Part shown: positions 35,621 to 43,489 of the stretch, piece by piece
Layout of the letters: every line of letters starts with the position of its first letter
Position numbering within the stretch: the first letter of the stretch is position 1
Assembly (NCBI RefSeq): GCF_003711805.1
Contig: NZ_QXCP01000009.1
Coordinates: 248,001-312,000, forward strand
Source: Brachybacterium sp. EE-P12
Lineage (GTDB): Bacteria > Actinomycetota > Actinomycetes > Actinomycetales > Dermabacteraceae
Direction: 5' to 3'
Length of the DNA stretch: 64,000 nt
Notes under the pieces: model-generated
Databases searched by the model: none
Told to the model about the DNA's origin: nothing
The model's input: only the letters and a program-made list of their open reading frames with translations
Made by a program: the position numbers and the translations under genes

Positions 35621-36286
35621 ATGCCCCGCACCGTCCGTGACGAGGGAGTGCTCGTGATCGGCCTGGGCCGCTTCGGCGCCGCGATCGCCCTGACCCTCGA
35701 GAAGCTCGGCACGCAGGTCCTCGCGATCGACACCGACGCGGAGCTCGTGCAGAAGTACTCCGGCCAGCTCACCCACGTGGTGCGCGCCGACGCCACCCAG
35801 CCCGAGGTGCTCGAGCAGGTCGGCGCCGGGGACTTCCGCATCGCCGTGGTGGGGGTGGGCACCTCGATCGAGTCCAGCGTGCTCATCTCGACGAACCTCG
35901 TCGACCTCGGCAAGCCCGTGATCTGGGCGAAGGCGATCTCCTCCGCGCACGGCCGGATCCTGCAGCGCATCGGCGCCCACCACGTGGTCTATCCCGAGGC
36001 GGATGCCGGCAAGCGCGTCGCGCACCTGGTCAACGGGCGGCTGCTGGACTTCATCGAGTTCGACGACGACTTCGCCATCGTGAAGATGCGCGCCCCGCGC
36101 GAGGTCGAGGGCAAGACCCTGGCCGAGGCCGACATCCGCCAGCGCTTCGGCGTCACCGTCGTGGGGGTGAAGACCCCCGGCAAGGACTTCACCTACGCGG
36201 TGCCGGAGACGGTGGTCGCCGCGCACGACCTGCTGATCGTCTCCGGCCGCACCGGCCTGATCGAGAAGTTCTCCCAGCGCGCCTGA
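35621..36286 (+). CDS. TrkA/KtrA-family potassium regulator (RCK domain)
   Basis: 221 residues. N-terminal RCK/Rossmann domain with GLGRFGAAIALTLEKLG (~10-26), nucleotide-binding Asp in LAIDTDAELVQ, and HVVRADATQPEVL; C-terminal TrkA-C domain from about residue 140 (VKMRAPREVEGKTLAEADI). One RCK unit, as in KtrA/CeoB, versus two in E. coli TrkA. AAGGAG ribosome site. Gates the TrkH-like channel in response to nucleotide binding. Confidence 0.93.
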   Translation: MPRTVRDEGVLVIGLGRFGAAIALTLEKLGTQVLAIDTDAELVQKYSGQLTHVVRADATQPEVLEQVGAGDFRIAVVGVGTSIESSVLISTNLVDLGKPVIWAKAISSAHGRILQRIGAHHVVYPEADAGKRVAHLVNGRLLDFIEFDDDFAIVKMRAPREVEGKTLAEADIRQRFGVTVVGVKTPGKDFTYAVPETVVAAHDLLIVSGRTGLIEKFSQRA

Positions 36287-36301
36287 AGGGCATGCGGCGT
36301 C

Positions 36302-36386
36302 GGGCCGGGCGCGGGTGGGGGCGGCACCGGAACGGGACGGGCGCGGGAGCGGGCCGGGCACCGGAACGGGCCGGGCGCGGGTGGGG
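36302..36386. repeat. G+C-rich direct repeats downstream of trkA
   Basis: The 19-bp sequence GGGCCGGGCGCGGGTGGGG occurs at 36302-36320 and 36368-36386; between them GGCACCGGAACGGG occurs at 36323-36336 and 36357-36370. No ORF with support. It leads directly into the long palindrome. Confidence 0.85.
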
Positions 36387-36388
36387 CG

Positions 36389-36464
36389 TGGTCATGTACT
36401 GGCTGTGGGCGTCCCACTACGGCTATATAGGCGTAGCGGGACGCCCACAGCCAGTACATGACCA
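36389..36464. repeat. 76-bp near-perfect palindrome
   Basis: An inverted repeat with no spacer. The outer arms are 27 bp and perfect (36389-36415 with 36438-36464; left arm starts TGGTCATGTACTGGCTG). Inside, CTACG pairs with CGTAG and the centre is CTATATAG. Only two position pairs fail to match (36416/36437 and 36422/36431). It lies in the 229-bp gap between the convergent trkA-like and proC genes. It could act as a bidirectional terminator, but its length and sequence resemble a repetitive-element unit more than an ordinary terminator. Confidence 0.95.
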
Positions 36465-36515
36465 TCTCCAGCGCGGGGAGGCCACCTGAGCGGGGTCGGC
36501 CGCGGCGGGGAGCGC

Positions 36516-37355
36516 TCAGCCCTTGGTCATGGCGCGGGAGGCGTCGGCCGCGGCGGCCATCGCGGCCGCGACGCCGGAGCGGACGCCCTCGCGCTCGAGG
36601 GCGGCGAGGCCCTGGACGGTGGTGCCGCCGGGGCTGGAGACGCCGTTCTTCGCGACCGCGGGGTGCATGCCGCTCTCGGCGAGCATCGTCGCCGCACCCC
36701 GCACCGTCTGCTGGACGAGGGCGGCGGCGAGGTCGCGCTTCAGCCCCAGGCGCACGGCCTCGTCGGTCATCGCCTCGATGATCGCGAAGACGAAGGCCGA
36801 CAGCGACCCGGCCGCGCCGATGAAGGCGTGGACCTGCTCCTCGGTGATGTCCACGGCCACCCCGGCGCGGGAGAACAGGGCGTGCAGCAGCTCGTGCTGG
36901 GCATCGGCGACGGCGTCGCCGCGCATGAGGCCGACGGCCCCCTCCCCCACCGAGATCGGTGTGTTCGGCATGGCCCGGGCCGCCGCGGTGCCGGGCGGCA
37001 GTGCCTCTTCGAGCTGCGCGAGGGTGATGCCGGCGGCGAGGGAGAGCACGACCGCGCCCTCGGGGAGGTCGTCCCGCAGCTCGGCGGCGAGGTCGAGGAT
37101 CTGGTACGGCTTCACGCCGAGCACGACGACGTCGGCGTCCCGCACGGCCTCGGCGCGGGAAGCGGCGGCGATCGCGCCGAGCTCGCTCGCAGCGCGCTCG
37201 CTGCTCTCCGGGCTCGAGTTCACGACCTGCAGGTTCTCGGGCCGCACGCCCGCGTCGAGCATGGTGCGGCCGACGGGCCCACCCATGTTCCCGGCGCCGA
37301 TGAGGGCGATGCGGACGGCGGAGAGGTCGATGGTCCCGGTGCTCGTGTCAGTCAT
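36516..37355 (-). CDS. proC: pyrroline-5-carboxylate reductase
   Basis: Last step of proline synthesis, NAD(P)H dependent. 279 residues. Rossmann motif ALIGAGNMGGPVGRTML (~15-31), VVLGVKPYQI, the loop RAMPNTPISVGEGAVGLMRG and the C-terminal signature GAATMLAESGMHPAVAKNGVSSPGGTT are complete. TACGCT 6 nt before the ATG indicates leaderless translation. Stands alone between the palindrome and a DUF368 gene on the same strand. Confidence 0.96.
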   Translation of the reverse strand: MTDTSTGTIDLSAVRIALIGAGNMGGPVGRTMLDAGVRPENLQVVNSSPESSERAASELGAIAAASRAEAVRDADVVVLGVKPYQILDLAAELRDDLPEGAVVLSLAAGITLAQLEEALPPGTAAARAMPNTPISVGEGAVGLMRGDAVADAQHELLHALFSRAGVAVDITEEQVHAFIGAAGSLSAFVFAIIEAMTDEAVRLGLKRDLAAALVQQTVRGAATMLAESGMHPAVAKNGVSSPGGTTVQGLAALEREGVRSGVAAAMAAAADASRAMTKG

Positions 37356-37361
37356 CCCGCC

Positions 37362-37367
37362 AGCGTA
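37362..37367 (-). promoter_or_regulatory. leaderless -10 (TACGCT) for proC
   Basis: TACGCT on the minus strand, 6 nt, then ATG. Confidence 0.55.
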
Positions 37368-37416
37368 CGGCGCCGGCGCCGGGGTCGGCACCCGTGCCCG
37401 GCGGGGAGGGCCCGAG

Positions 37417-38343
37417 CTACCGGGCCCGGGCGATGCGGGACTCGACCAGGACGAGCAGCTGGACGGCCGCCGCGCCGAGGACGGCGAGGAGCAGCATCAG
37501 CGGCCAGTCCGCGCCCGGCCCCTGCAGGGCGCCTGCGGCGTCCTGCCAGGGCCAGAGGCTGCGCAGGGCGCCGATCATGACACCGGCGAGCACCACCATG
37601 GTGCCGCGGTGATGGCGGGTCAGCAGAAGGCGCATGAGCTTCACGATGACGACCAGGCCCACGAGCGCCCAGAGCCCGAACCAGGCGATGTAGCCGAGGT
37701 CCCGCTGGTCCACGGCCTGCAGGGTGGGCTGGTAGAGGCCGACGCTCAGCAGCAGGAAGGAGCCCGAGACTCCCGGCAGCACGAGCGCGCACACGGCGAC
37801 CGCGGCGGCGGGGGCGACCACCCAGGGACTCGGCTCGAGAGTCGTCGAGGGCAGGGATGTCAGCAGCAGCCCGCCGGCCGCCCCGACGGCGAACAGGCCG
37901 ACCTCCGCTCCGCGCCACGCCCCGCCGGAGAGCCGCACGGGCACCAGCACGGAGCCGGCCACGAGTCCGAGGAACAGGGCGCGCATGGTGAGGGGATGGT
38001 CCTCGACGAGGCCCGCGACGGGCCCGGCGACGGTGAGGACGGCCGCCGCCATCCCGACCAGCAGCGGGAGCACGAGGAGCCAGTTCACGCCGCGCAGCTG
38101 CTCCTGCGCGCCGGCGACGCGGTCGGGGCCGGTCACGAGGCGCCGGGCGGCGGCGGTGACCCGGTGGCCCGCCTCGATCGCCTCGTCGTAGATCCCGGTG
38201 ACGAGGGCGACGGTCCCGCCGCTGACGCCGGGGACGGTCTCGACCACGCCGATCAGCGCGCCGCGCAGGAGGTTCCCGAGCGGGTTGCGGTGGCGCGGGA
38301 GGGCGGTGTCGGCGAGCGCGGCGGCGGGGGCGGTGTCCGTCAT
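37417..38343 (-). CDS. DUF368 family membrane protein (polyprenyl-phosphate transporter type)
   Basis: 308 residues with eight or so transmembrane segments. Two PGVSG motifs, VVETVPGVSGGTVALVTGIY (~35-54) and LVLPGVSGSFLLLSVGLY (~188-205), mark the internal repeat of DUF368. Members studied in other bacteria (PopT) recycle undecaprenyl phosphate across the membrane for cell-wall synthesis; that role here is by family. TAGGCT 6 nt before ATG: leaderless. Confidence 0.9.
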   Translation of the reverse strand: MTDTAPAAALADTALPRHRNPLGNLLRGALIGVVETVPGVSGGTVALVTGIYDEAIEAGHRVTAAARRLVTGPDRVAGAQEQLRGVNWLLVLPLLVGMAAAVLTVAGPVAGLVEDHPLTMRALFLGLVAGSVLVPVRLSGGAWRGAEVGLFAVGAAGGLLLTSLPSTTLEPSPWVVAPAAAVAVCALVLPGVSGSFLLLSVGLYQPTLQAVDQRDLGYIAWFGLWALVGLVVIVKLMRLLLTRHHRGTMVVLAGVMIGALRSLWPWQDAAGALQGPGADWPLMLLLAVLGAAAVQLLVLVESRIARAR

Positions 38344-38349
38344 GGGGCC

Positions 38350-38355
38350 AGCCTA
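38350..38355 (-). promoter_or_regulatory. leaderless -10 (TAGGCT) for DUF368 gene
   Basis: TAGGCT on the minus strand, 6 nt, then ATG. Confidence 0.55.
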
Positions 38356-38479
38356 CGGAGCGGGGCTCTCGGTCCCGGCATCGAGCCCCGCGGCGAGTGA
38401 CCGACTCCGCGCCGGTGCTTCCCGGTCCGCTGCCGGGGCGGTCAGGGGCGCGGCACCGAGCGGCCCGCGCCCTGCCCCG

Positions 38480-38689
38480 TCAGCGGCCGCGGCCCCAGTG
38501 CGGGGGCACGTCGCCGCTGAGGCGGGCGTCGTTGGACTCGTCGGCCCCGGGCTCGGGGGCGTCCTCGGCGAGGCGGTCCGGGAGCACCTTCGGCGCCTCG
38601 CGGGAGGTCGCGGGCGCGGGACCCGAGCCGTCCTCCCACTGCATCGGCTTGCCGGTGATCGAGGAGATCACCACGCGCTTCGCGCTCAC
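38480..38689 (-). CDS. small hypothetical protein coupled to helicase-like gene, 69 aa
   Basis: Starts at a GTG that overlaps the stop of the large helicase-like gene by 4 nt. The sequence begins SAKRVVISSITGKPMQWEDG and ends NDARLSGDVPPHWGRGR; an acidic Pro/Ala linker lies between. No transmembrane segment or enzyme motif. Similar short actinobacterial proteins ending in PPHW/PPHYG exist as I remember, without known function. The overlap suggests its product is made together with, and may work with, the upstream protein. Confidence 0.75.
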   Translation of the reverse strand: MSAKRVVISSITGKPMQWEDGSGPAPATSREAPKVLPDRLAEDAPEPGADESNDARLSGDVPPHWGRGR

Positions 38690-41600
38690 TGCCGTTCCTG
38701 GTAGCGACGGATCGCGCTGGAGACGGAGACGTCCAGCAGCACCGAGCGCTGCTCGAAGCCGAGGAAGCTGCGCACCTCGGTGGCCAGGTGCTCCTCGAGC
38801 CGTGCCCGGCCGTCGGAGCAGATGTACTCGACCACCGCGTCGAAGTCGTCGCTCGAGTAGAAGCTCAGCGGGTGTCCGGCGGGGATCTGCGGGCGCGGCA
38901 GGCGGTGGCGCACGGTGCCCACGCCCGACGGGGAGTCGGAGCTCTCCTCGGCCTGGACCAGGCGCAGCGCCCGGTCCAGGGCGCGGCGGATCCGCTCGGC
39001 CTCGCCGTCGGGGTCGATGAACAGGGCCCAGGACCACACCCGCTCGGTCGCCCATCCGGCCGCCTCGAGCCGTTCGGCCCGCAGCCGGTCGCGCTCGCGC
39101 TGGCTCGGGGTGTCGACGTAGTGGGAGCCGTCGGTGTCCACGGCGAGCAGGAGCCGGCCGGGCATGTCGGGATGGCCGAGCGCCAGCTCGATCCGGTCGC
39201 CGGAGAGGCCGAAGTCCCGCTCGACCAGCAGGCCCAGGCGGCGCAGGCGATCGGCGAGGTCCTGCACGAGCGCGTCGGTCTCGAGCTCGCGCGGCGCCGG
39301 GGCCGCGTCGAGCGGCGCGGTCCCGCCCTCGGGCGCGAGCTCCTCGGAGGGCCCGTCCGCGCCATCCGGCGCGGTGTCGCCGTCTGCCGCGGTGTCGCCG
39401 TCTGGCGCAGTGTCGCCGACAGGCACGGTCTCGCCATCGGGACCGGCGCCGTCCCCGGCGTCGGTCTCGTCGGCAGGACCGGCCTCCGGGCCCGTCTCCT
39501 GCTCCGCCTCGGCGCCCTGCTCGGTCTCGGGCGCCGCATCGGCGCTGTCCGCGGAGGCGCTCGCCTTCCTCGCCAGCGCCGCCTCGATCGCGGCGTCGAG
39601 GTCCTCGTCGGAGAGGTCCTCGCCCGCCGCGTCGGCCGTCCCGGACTCCTGCCCGGTCCCAGCGGCGCTCTGCTCGGCGGCCGCGGCGAGCTCCTCCTGC
39701 TCCGGCGCGGCGGGGGCGGCGCGGGGCGCCTCGGGAAGGGGCGGGGCGACCGCCTCCTCGCTGCCGGTGAGCGCGGCGACGTGGGGGACGACGGGGACGT
39801 CGTGACCGCCCTGCAGCACCCACAGCAGGGCGCGCAGGTCGCGGGCGCCGTCGGTGCGCATGCGGGCGTGGTCGAGGTCCTGCACCCCGAGGGAGGAGAC
39901 CACGGTGGTGCGGCCGCGGGCCCGGGTGATCACGGTGGCCAGGGCCTTGCGGCCGCTCTCCTCGGACAGCGGGCCGAAGCGGTGCAGCAGCCGGCCGTGC
40001 GGGGTCTTGCCGAAGCCGACCGAGACGATGATGTCGTCGCGCAGCACCGAGGTGGCCTGCGCGGCCGGCAGCACGGTGAAGACCTCGCGGGCGCCGGGGT
40101 CGAAGTAGTCCCGCAGCGCGGGGATCACGGAGACGGTGTTCATGATCCGCTCCATGAGGCGCCGGGCGTGCTCCTCGGTGAAGGTCAGCACGGCCAGGGA
40201 GCGCTCCGGCCGGGTGCGGGCGTGCTCGATCACGAGGTCGGTGACGCGGCGCAGCTCGGCCTCGGTGCTCTCGACGTACTCCATCGACTCGGTGACGGGG
40301 CCGCGGCCGTTCTCGACGGTCACCAGGCGGTCCTGCTCGGGCGCGACGGGGCTCGGCACGGCCACGACCTCGCCCACCAGGGCGCGGCGCTGCGCGAAGG
40401 CGCGCAGCCCCTCGGTCGCGGGATGCGGATCGCGCAGGATCTCCTGGTGCGGGGCGATGCGCAGCATGTCGTCCAGGAGGCTCGGCACGGAGTCGCCGCC
40501 GTACTCGAGCACATCGCCGACGACGACGGTCTGCCGCGCCCGGACGATCGAGGGCAGCGCCGCGGCGGTGGGCAGCCGCCCGCCGTCGGCGACGATCAGC
40601 ACGTCGAAGTGGCGTCCCCGCGGGATCACCTGCGGGACGAGATACGGGGAGGCGAGCCAGGCCGGGCGCGCCGCGAAGAGGATGTCCTCGTACTTCGCGG
40701 CGAGGTCGCGGATGGACACGGTCGAGGAGCGGGCGAGCTCCGCGATCGCGGAGCGGGAGGTGTCCGGGTAGCGCTTCATGGTCGCGACCCGGGTCTCGTC
40801 GGCCGCGGCGTGCACCCGGGCGGAGGCGTCGGCGAGATAGGCGGCGTCCAGGCGGCGGAACCGCTCGGCGACCTGGGACAGGGAGGTGCCGTCGTACTGC
40901 GAGATCGTCGGCTCGGCGCCGGCGATCAGCTCGAGCACGCTGCGCCACCAGGCCAGCTCCAGCTCGGCGCCGACCTGGTCGATCGGGACGCGCCGGGCGC
41001 GGAGGTCCTCGACGAGCTCGCCGAGCCCGTCGAAGCCGAGGCGGCGCAGCAGCTCGGTGCGGCGCGGCAGGGTCTCGAGGTCGGCGCGGTCCGCGGCGAG
41101 CGCCTCGATGCGCCGCTCGAGCTCGTCGAGCTCGGTGCCGGCGAGGTCCGTGCCGGCGGGGGTGCCGTCCAGCAGCACGGCCAGCTCGTCGAGCACCTTC
41201 TGGGAGCGGGCGGCGACGCGGTGGACCGCCTCGAGGTCCTCGGGCAGCGCAGGGCGCGAGGGCGCGGCGCCTTCGACCGGGGCGGTGCGGCTGCGCCACT
41301 GGTCGGCGACGTCGCGCGCCTCGACGAGGTCGCGGTGCAGGTCCGTCGAGAGCGAGGCGGGTCGCTGCAGCGCGGCGGCGTCCTTGCGCAGGCGGCGGCG
41401 GGCGCGGAAGCCCATCTCCACGCCGCGCTCCTCGCGCCAGCGCTTGTCGGCGGTGGCGGCGACGAGATCGGGCAGCGGGGCGGAGAACACGGCCGGCTGG
41501 AAGGTGCCCAGCAGCGCCCGCACCCGGTCCAGGAGGGCGAGGCGCTCGACGAGCTGGGCGAGGGTCGCGGGCTCGGCGAGGCCGAGCTCGCCGCCGGCCC

Positions 41601-43419
41601 GGGCCGCGGCGCGGCGCAGCTGCGGGAGGATCTCGCCGCGCAGCTGGTCGATGAGCTCCTCGGCGCGGGCGGCCTGGGTGTCGCTGCTGATCGGCGCGCC
41701 GTACCAGGCGGTCTGCTCGGGGCCGGTGCTGAGCACGCCCACCTCGGCCGCCTCGCGCAGCGCCTCGGCGTAGCGCTCGCGCTCCTCGCCCACCATCTGC
41801 GCGGCGACCGAGGCGGGCAGGCGCACGCCGGTGCGGGGCGCGGGGTGCAGGCGGGTCAGGGCGGCGAGCGCGGAGATCGCGTCGTGGGCCGAGGCGTTCC
41901 ACGGCTCCTGGAGGCGGTGCATCGCCTCGACGTGGCCGACGAGGATGTCGCGGCTGGCGGCGAGCTCCTCGGGCGCGCCGTCCTCGGGGCCGAGCCCGTG
42001 GGAGCCGGCGCGGCGCAGGCTGCGCAGCAGCGAGGCGGAGGCGTTGCGCTGCAGGGACGGGTCCGGGGAGAGGTCGAAGACGAGCTCCTCGAGGCCGCGG
42101 CCGCGCGCGATCTCGACGAGCTGGGAGAGGTTGCGGCGGCGCTGGGAGACGACGAGCACGCTGCGGCCGCGGGCGTTGAGCTCCTCGGCCAGGTCGACGA
42201 CGAGGTCGAGGCCGGTGGTGCCGGGCGGGGTGGGCACGGCGAGGTCCCCGCCGGCGAGGACCCGCTCGAGCACGGCGCGATGGCCGGGGTCCACGGCGGC
42301 GACCAGCTCGTCCTCGGGCACCTCGGGGCTCGGGGCGTCGCCTGCGCCCTGCACCTCCGCGCGGGCGGTCTCGTCGCCGGCGAGCGCGGCGACGAGCGGG
42401 GAGGCGGCCCAGTCCTCGCGCGCCTCGGCGAGGTCCTCGGCGACGGAGCCGGCGGCGTCCATGAGGTTGCCGACCACGAGCGCGTGGAGGATGCGGAAGC
42501 CGGTCAGGGGCTGGCCGAGGGAGCGGAAGGCGTCCAGGACGGGGTTGGGGTCGAAGCCGTGGGCGCCGTCGGTCGTGGCCAGCAGCGCTCGGGCGTCGAC
42601 CGCGACGCCGGCCTCGCGCAGGGCACGCAGCAGGACGGGGTTGAGGTCCGCGGTCGCGTCGACCTCGAGGTCGACGTCCTCGCGGGCGTTGCCGCGCAGG
42701 CGCAGGGTCACGGGGCGCACGAGCACGGGGGCGTGGATCGGCTCTGAACCGTCCTCGGGGTACCAGATCGCCTCGCCGATGCCGAGATGGCAGGTGGTCA
42801 GGCCCACCTCCTCCGCATGCCGCTCGGCGGCCTCGCGGATCGTGCGGGCGTGGGCGCGGGCGTCGGCGAGCGCGCCGACCTCGCGCACCAGCGAGGACAG
42901 GCGGGTGGGGCCGCGCCCGGCGAGGAGCTGGGCGAGCCCGGAGGGGTGGGAGTGGGTGAGGTCCAGCACCGTGCCGCCGGCGCGGATCTGGGTGAGGAAG
43001 GAGGGGGCGGTGACGCCGCCGGTGATCTGCTGGGCCCAGCGGTCCAGGGCGTCGGCGACGCGGTCCTCGCGGCTGAGGGGGCGGTGCTCCCGGCGGATGA
43101 CGGGCATGCCGTCCTCGTCCTGCTCGGGCGCGATCCCGGCACCGACCTCGTCGTAGTGGGGGTCGAGCACGACCTCGTAGCCGCCCGTGCGGGTCGGTGC
43201 GCCGCCCTGGCCGCCGCGGTGCGGTGCGGGCTGCTGCTCGGCGGGCTGCTCCCGCGCGGCGCTCTCGGGGGCGGTCTCCGGCCGGTCGGTCGGCTCCGGG
43301 GAGGTCCCGTCCCGCTCGCCGCGACGCTCCCGGGCCAGGGCCGACAGGGCGTCGTCACGTGACGACGCCGCCTGGTCCGTGCCCTCCGGACGCTTCTTCC
43401 CGCGCAGGAAACTCCACAT
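38686..43419 (-). CDS. large SF1-helicase-like protein with degenerate ATPase motifs and nuclease-like C-terminus
   Basis: 1577 residues. About 110-300 resembles the DUF4011 N-terminal region of Upf1-like bacterial helicases (VLDLTHSHPSGLAQLLAGR, LNPVLLRALREAG). The Walker A place (~392-403) reads TPPGTTGLDLVV, lacking GK[ST]; the Walker B place (~938-948) reads FDVLIVADGGRL instead of the usual FDxVIxDEASQ; motif VI place reads VITRARGRTTVVSSLG (~1160). After an acidic repeat region (~1240-1385), residues ~1390-1475 resemble a Vsr/DUF559-like endonuclease fold (RIELALGHPDMPGR, LLAVDTDGSHY, RDRLRAERLEAAGW). Probably not an active ATPase. Function unknown; a nucleic-acid role is inference. Confidence 0.75.
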   Translation of the reverse strand: MWSFLRGKKRPEGTDQAASSRDDALSALARERRGERDGTSPEPTDRPETAPESAAREQPAEQQPAPHRGGQGGAPTRTGGYEVVLDPHYDEVGAGIAPEQDEDGMPVIRREHRPLSREDRVADALDRWAQQITGGVTAPSFLTQIRAGGTVLDLTHSHPSGLAQLLAGRGPTRLSSLVREVGALADARAHARTIREAAERHAEEVGLTTCHLGIGEAIWYPEDGSEPIHAPVLVRPVTLRLRGNAREDVDLEVDATADLNPVLLRALREAGVAVDARALLATTDGAHGFDPNPVLDAFRSLGQPLTGFRILHALVVGNLMDAAGSVAEDLAEAREDWAASPLVAALAGDETARAEVQGAGDAPSPEVPEDELVAAVDPGHRAVLERVLAGGDLAVPTPPGTTGLDLVVDLAEELNARGRSVLVVSQRRRNLSQLVEIARGRGLEELVFDLSPDPSLQRNASASLLRSLRRAGSHGLGPEDGAPEELAASRDILVGHVEAMHRLQEPWNASAHDAISALAALTRLHPAPRTGVRLPASVAAQMVGEERERYAEALREAAEVGVLSTGPEQTAWYGAPISSDTQAARAEELIDQLRGEILPQLRRAAARAGGELGLAEPATLAQLVERLALLDRVRALLGTFQPAVFSAPLPDLVAATADKRWREERGVEMGFRARRRLRKDAAALQRPASLSTDLHRDLVEARDVADQWRSRTAPVEGAAPSRPALPEDLEAVHRVAARSQKVLDELAVLLDGTPAGTDLAGTELDELERRIEALAADRADLETLPRRTELLRRLGFDGLGELVEDLRARRVPIDQVGAELELAWWRSVLELIAGAEPTISQYDGTSLSQVAERFRRLDAAYLADASARVHAAADETRVATMKRYPDTSRSAIAELARSSTVSIRDLAAKYEDILFAARPAWLASPYLVPQVIPRGRHFDVLIVADGGRLPTAAALPSIVRARQTVVVGDVLEYGGDSVPSLLDDMLRIAPHQEILRDPHPATEGLRAFAQRRALVGEVVAVPSPVAPEQDRLVTVENGRGPVTESMEYVESTEAELRRVTDLVIEHARTRPERSLAVLTFTEEHARRLMERIMNTVSVIPALRDYFDPGAREVFTVLPAAQATSVLRDDIIVSVGFGKTPHGRLLHRFGPLSEESGRKALATVITRARGRTTVVSSLGVQDLDHARMRTDGARDLRALLWVLQGGHDVPVVPHVAALTGSEEAVAPPLPEAPRAAPAAPEQEELAAAAEQSAAGTGQESGTADAAGEDLSDEDLDAAIEAALARKASASADSADAAPETEQGAEAEQETGPEAGPADETDAGDGAGPDGETVPVGDTAPDGDTAADGDTAPDGADGPSEELAPEGGTAPLDAAPAPRELETDALVQDLADRLRRLGLLVERDFGLSGDRIELALGHPDMPGRLLLAVDTDGSHYVDTPSQRERDRLRAERLEAAGWATERVWSWALFIDPDGEAERIRRALDRALRLVQAEESSDSPSGVGTVRHRLPRPQIPAGHPLSFYSSDDFDAVVEYICSDGRARLEEHLATEVRSFLGFEQRSVLLDVSVSSAIRRYQERQ
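39371..39441 (-). repeat. 18-bp coding repeats in the helicase-like gene
   Basis: Four adjacent 18-bp units (39371, 39389, 39407, 39425) encode PDGDTA-type hexapeptides in the acidic linker before the nuclease-like domain. The first two are nearly identical; the last two have drifted. Confidence 0.8.
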
Positions 43420-43427
43420 GGGAGCCC

Positions 43428-43433
43428 ACGCTA
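43428..43433 (-). promoter_or_regulatory. leaderless -10 (TAGCGT) for helicase-like gene
   Basis: TAGCGT on the minus strand, 8 nt, then ATG. Confidence 0.45.
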
Positions 43434-43489
43434 CCGGCAGCGCGGCGGGCGTCCGCGCAGGCGTGCCGCGCCGGGAGGACGGGACCGGA

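Noticed and set aside
36193-36489. Two ORFs, one on each strand, both containing VMYWLWAS
   Set aside because: The similarity is a direct consequence of the palindrome; the remainder is Arg/Pro/Gly translation of G+C-rich repeats, with no start signal.
38788-42747. 1319-codon plus-strand open frame
   Set aside because: Exact mirror of the helicase-like gene, low-complexity Gly/Arg/Val content, no domain.
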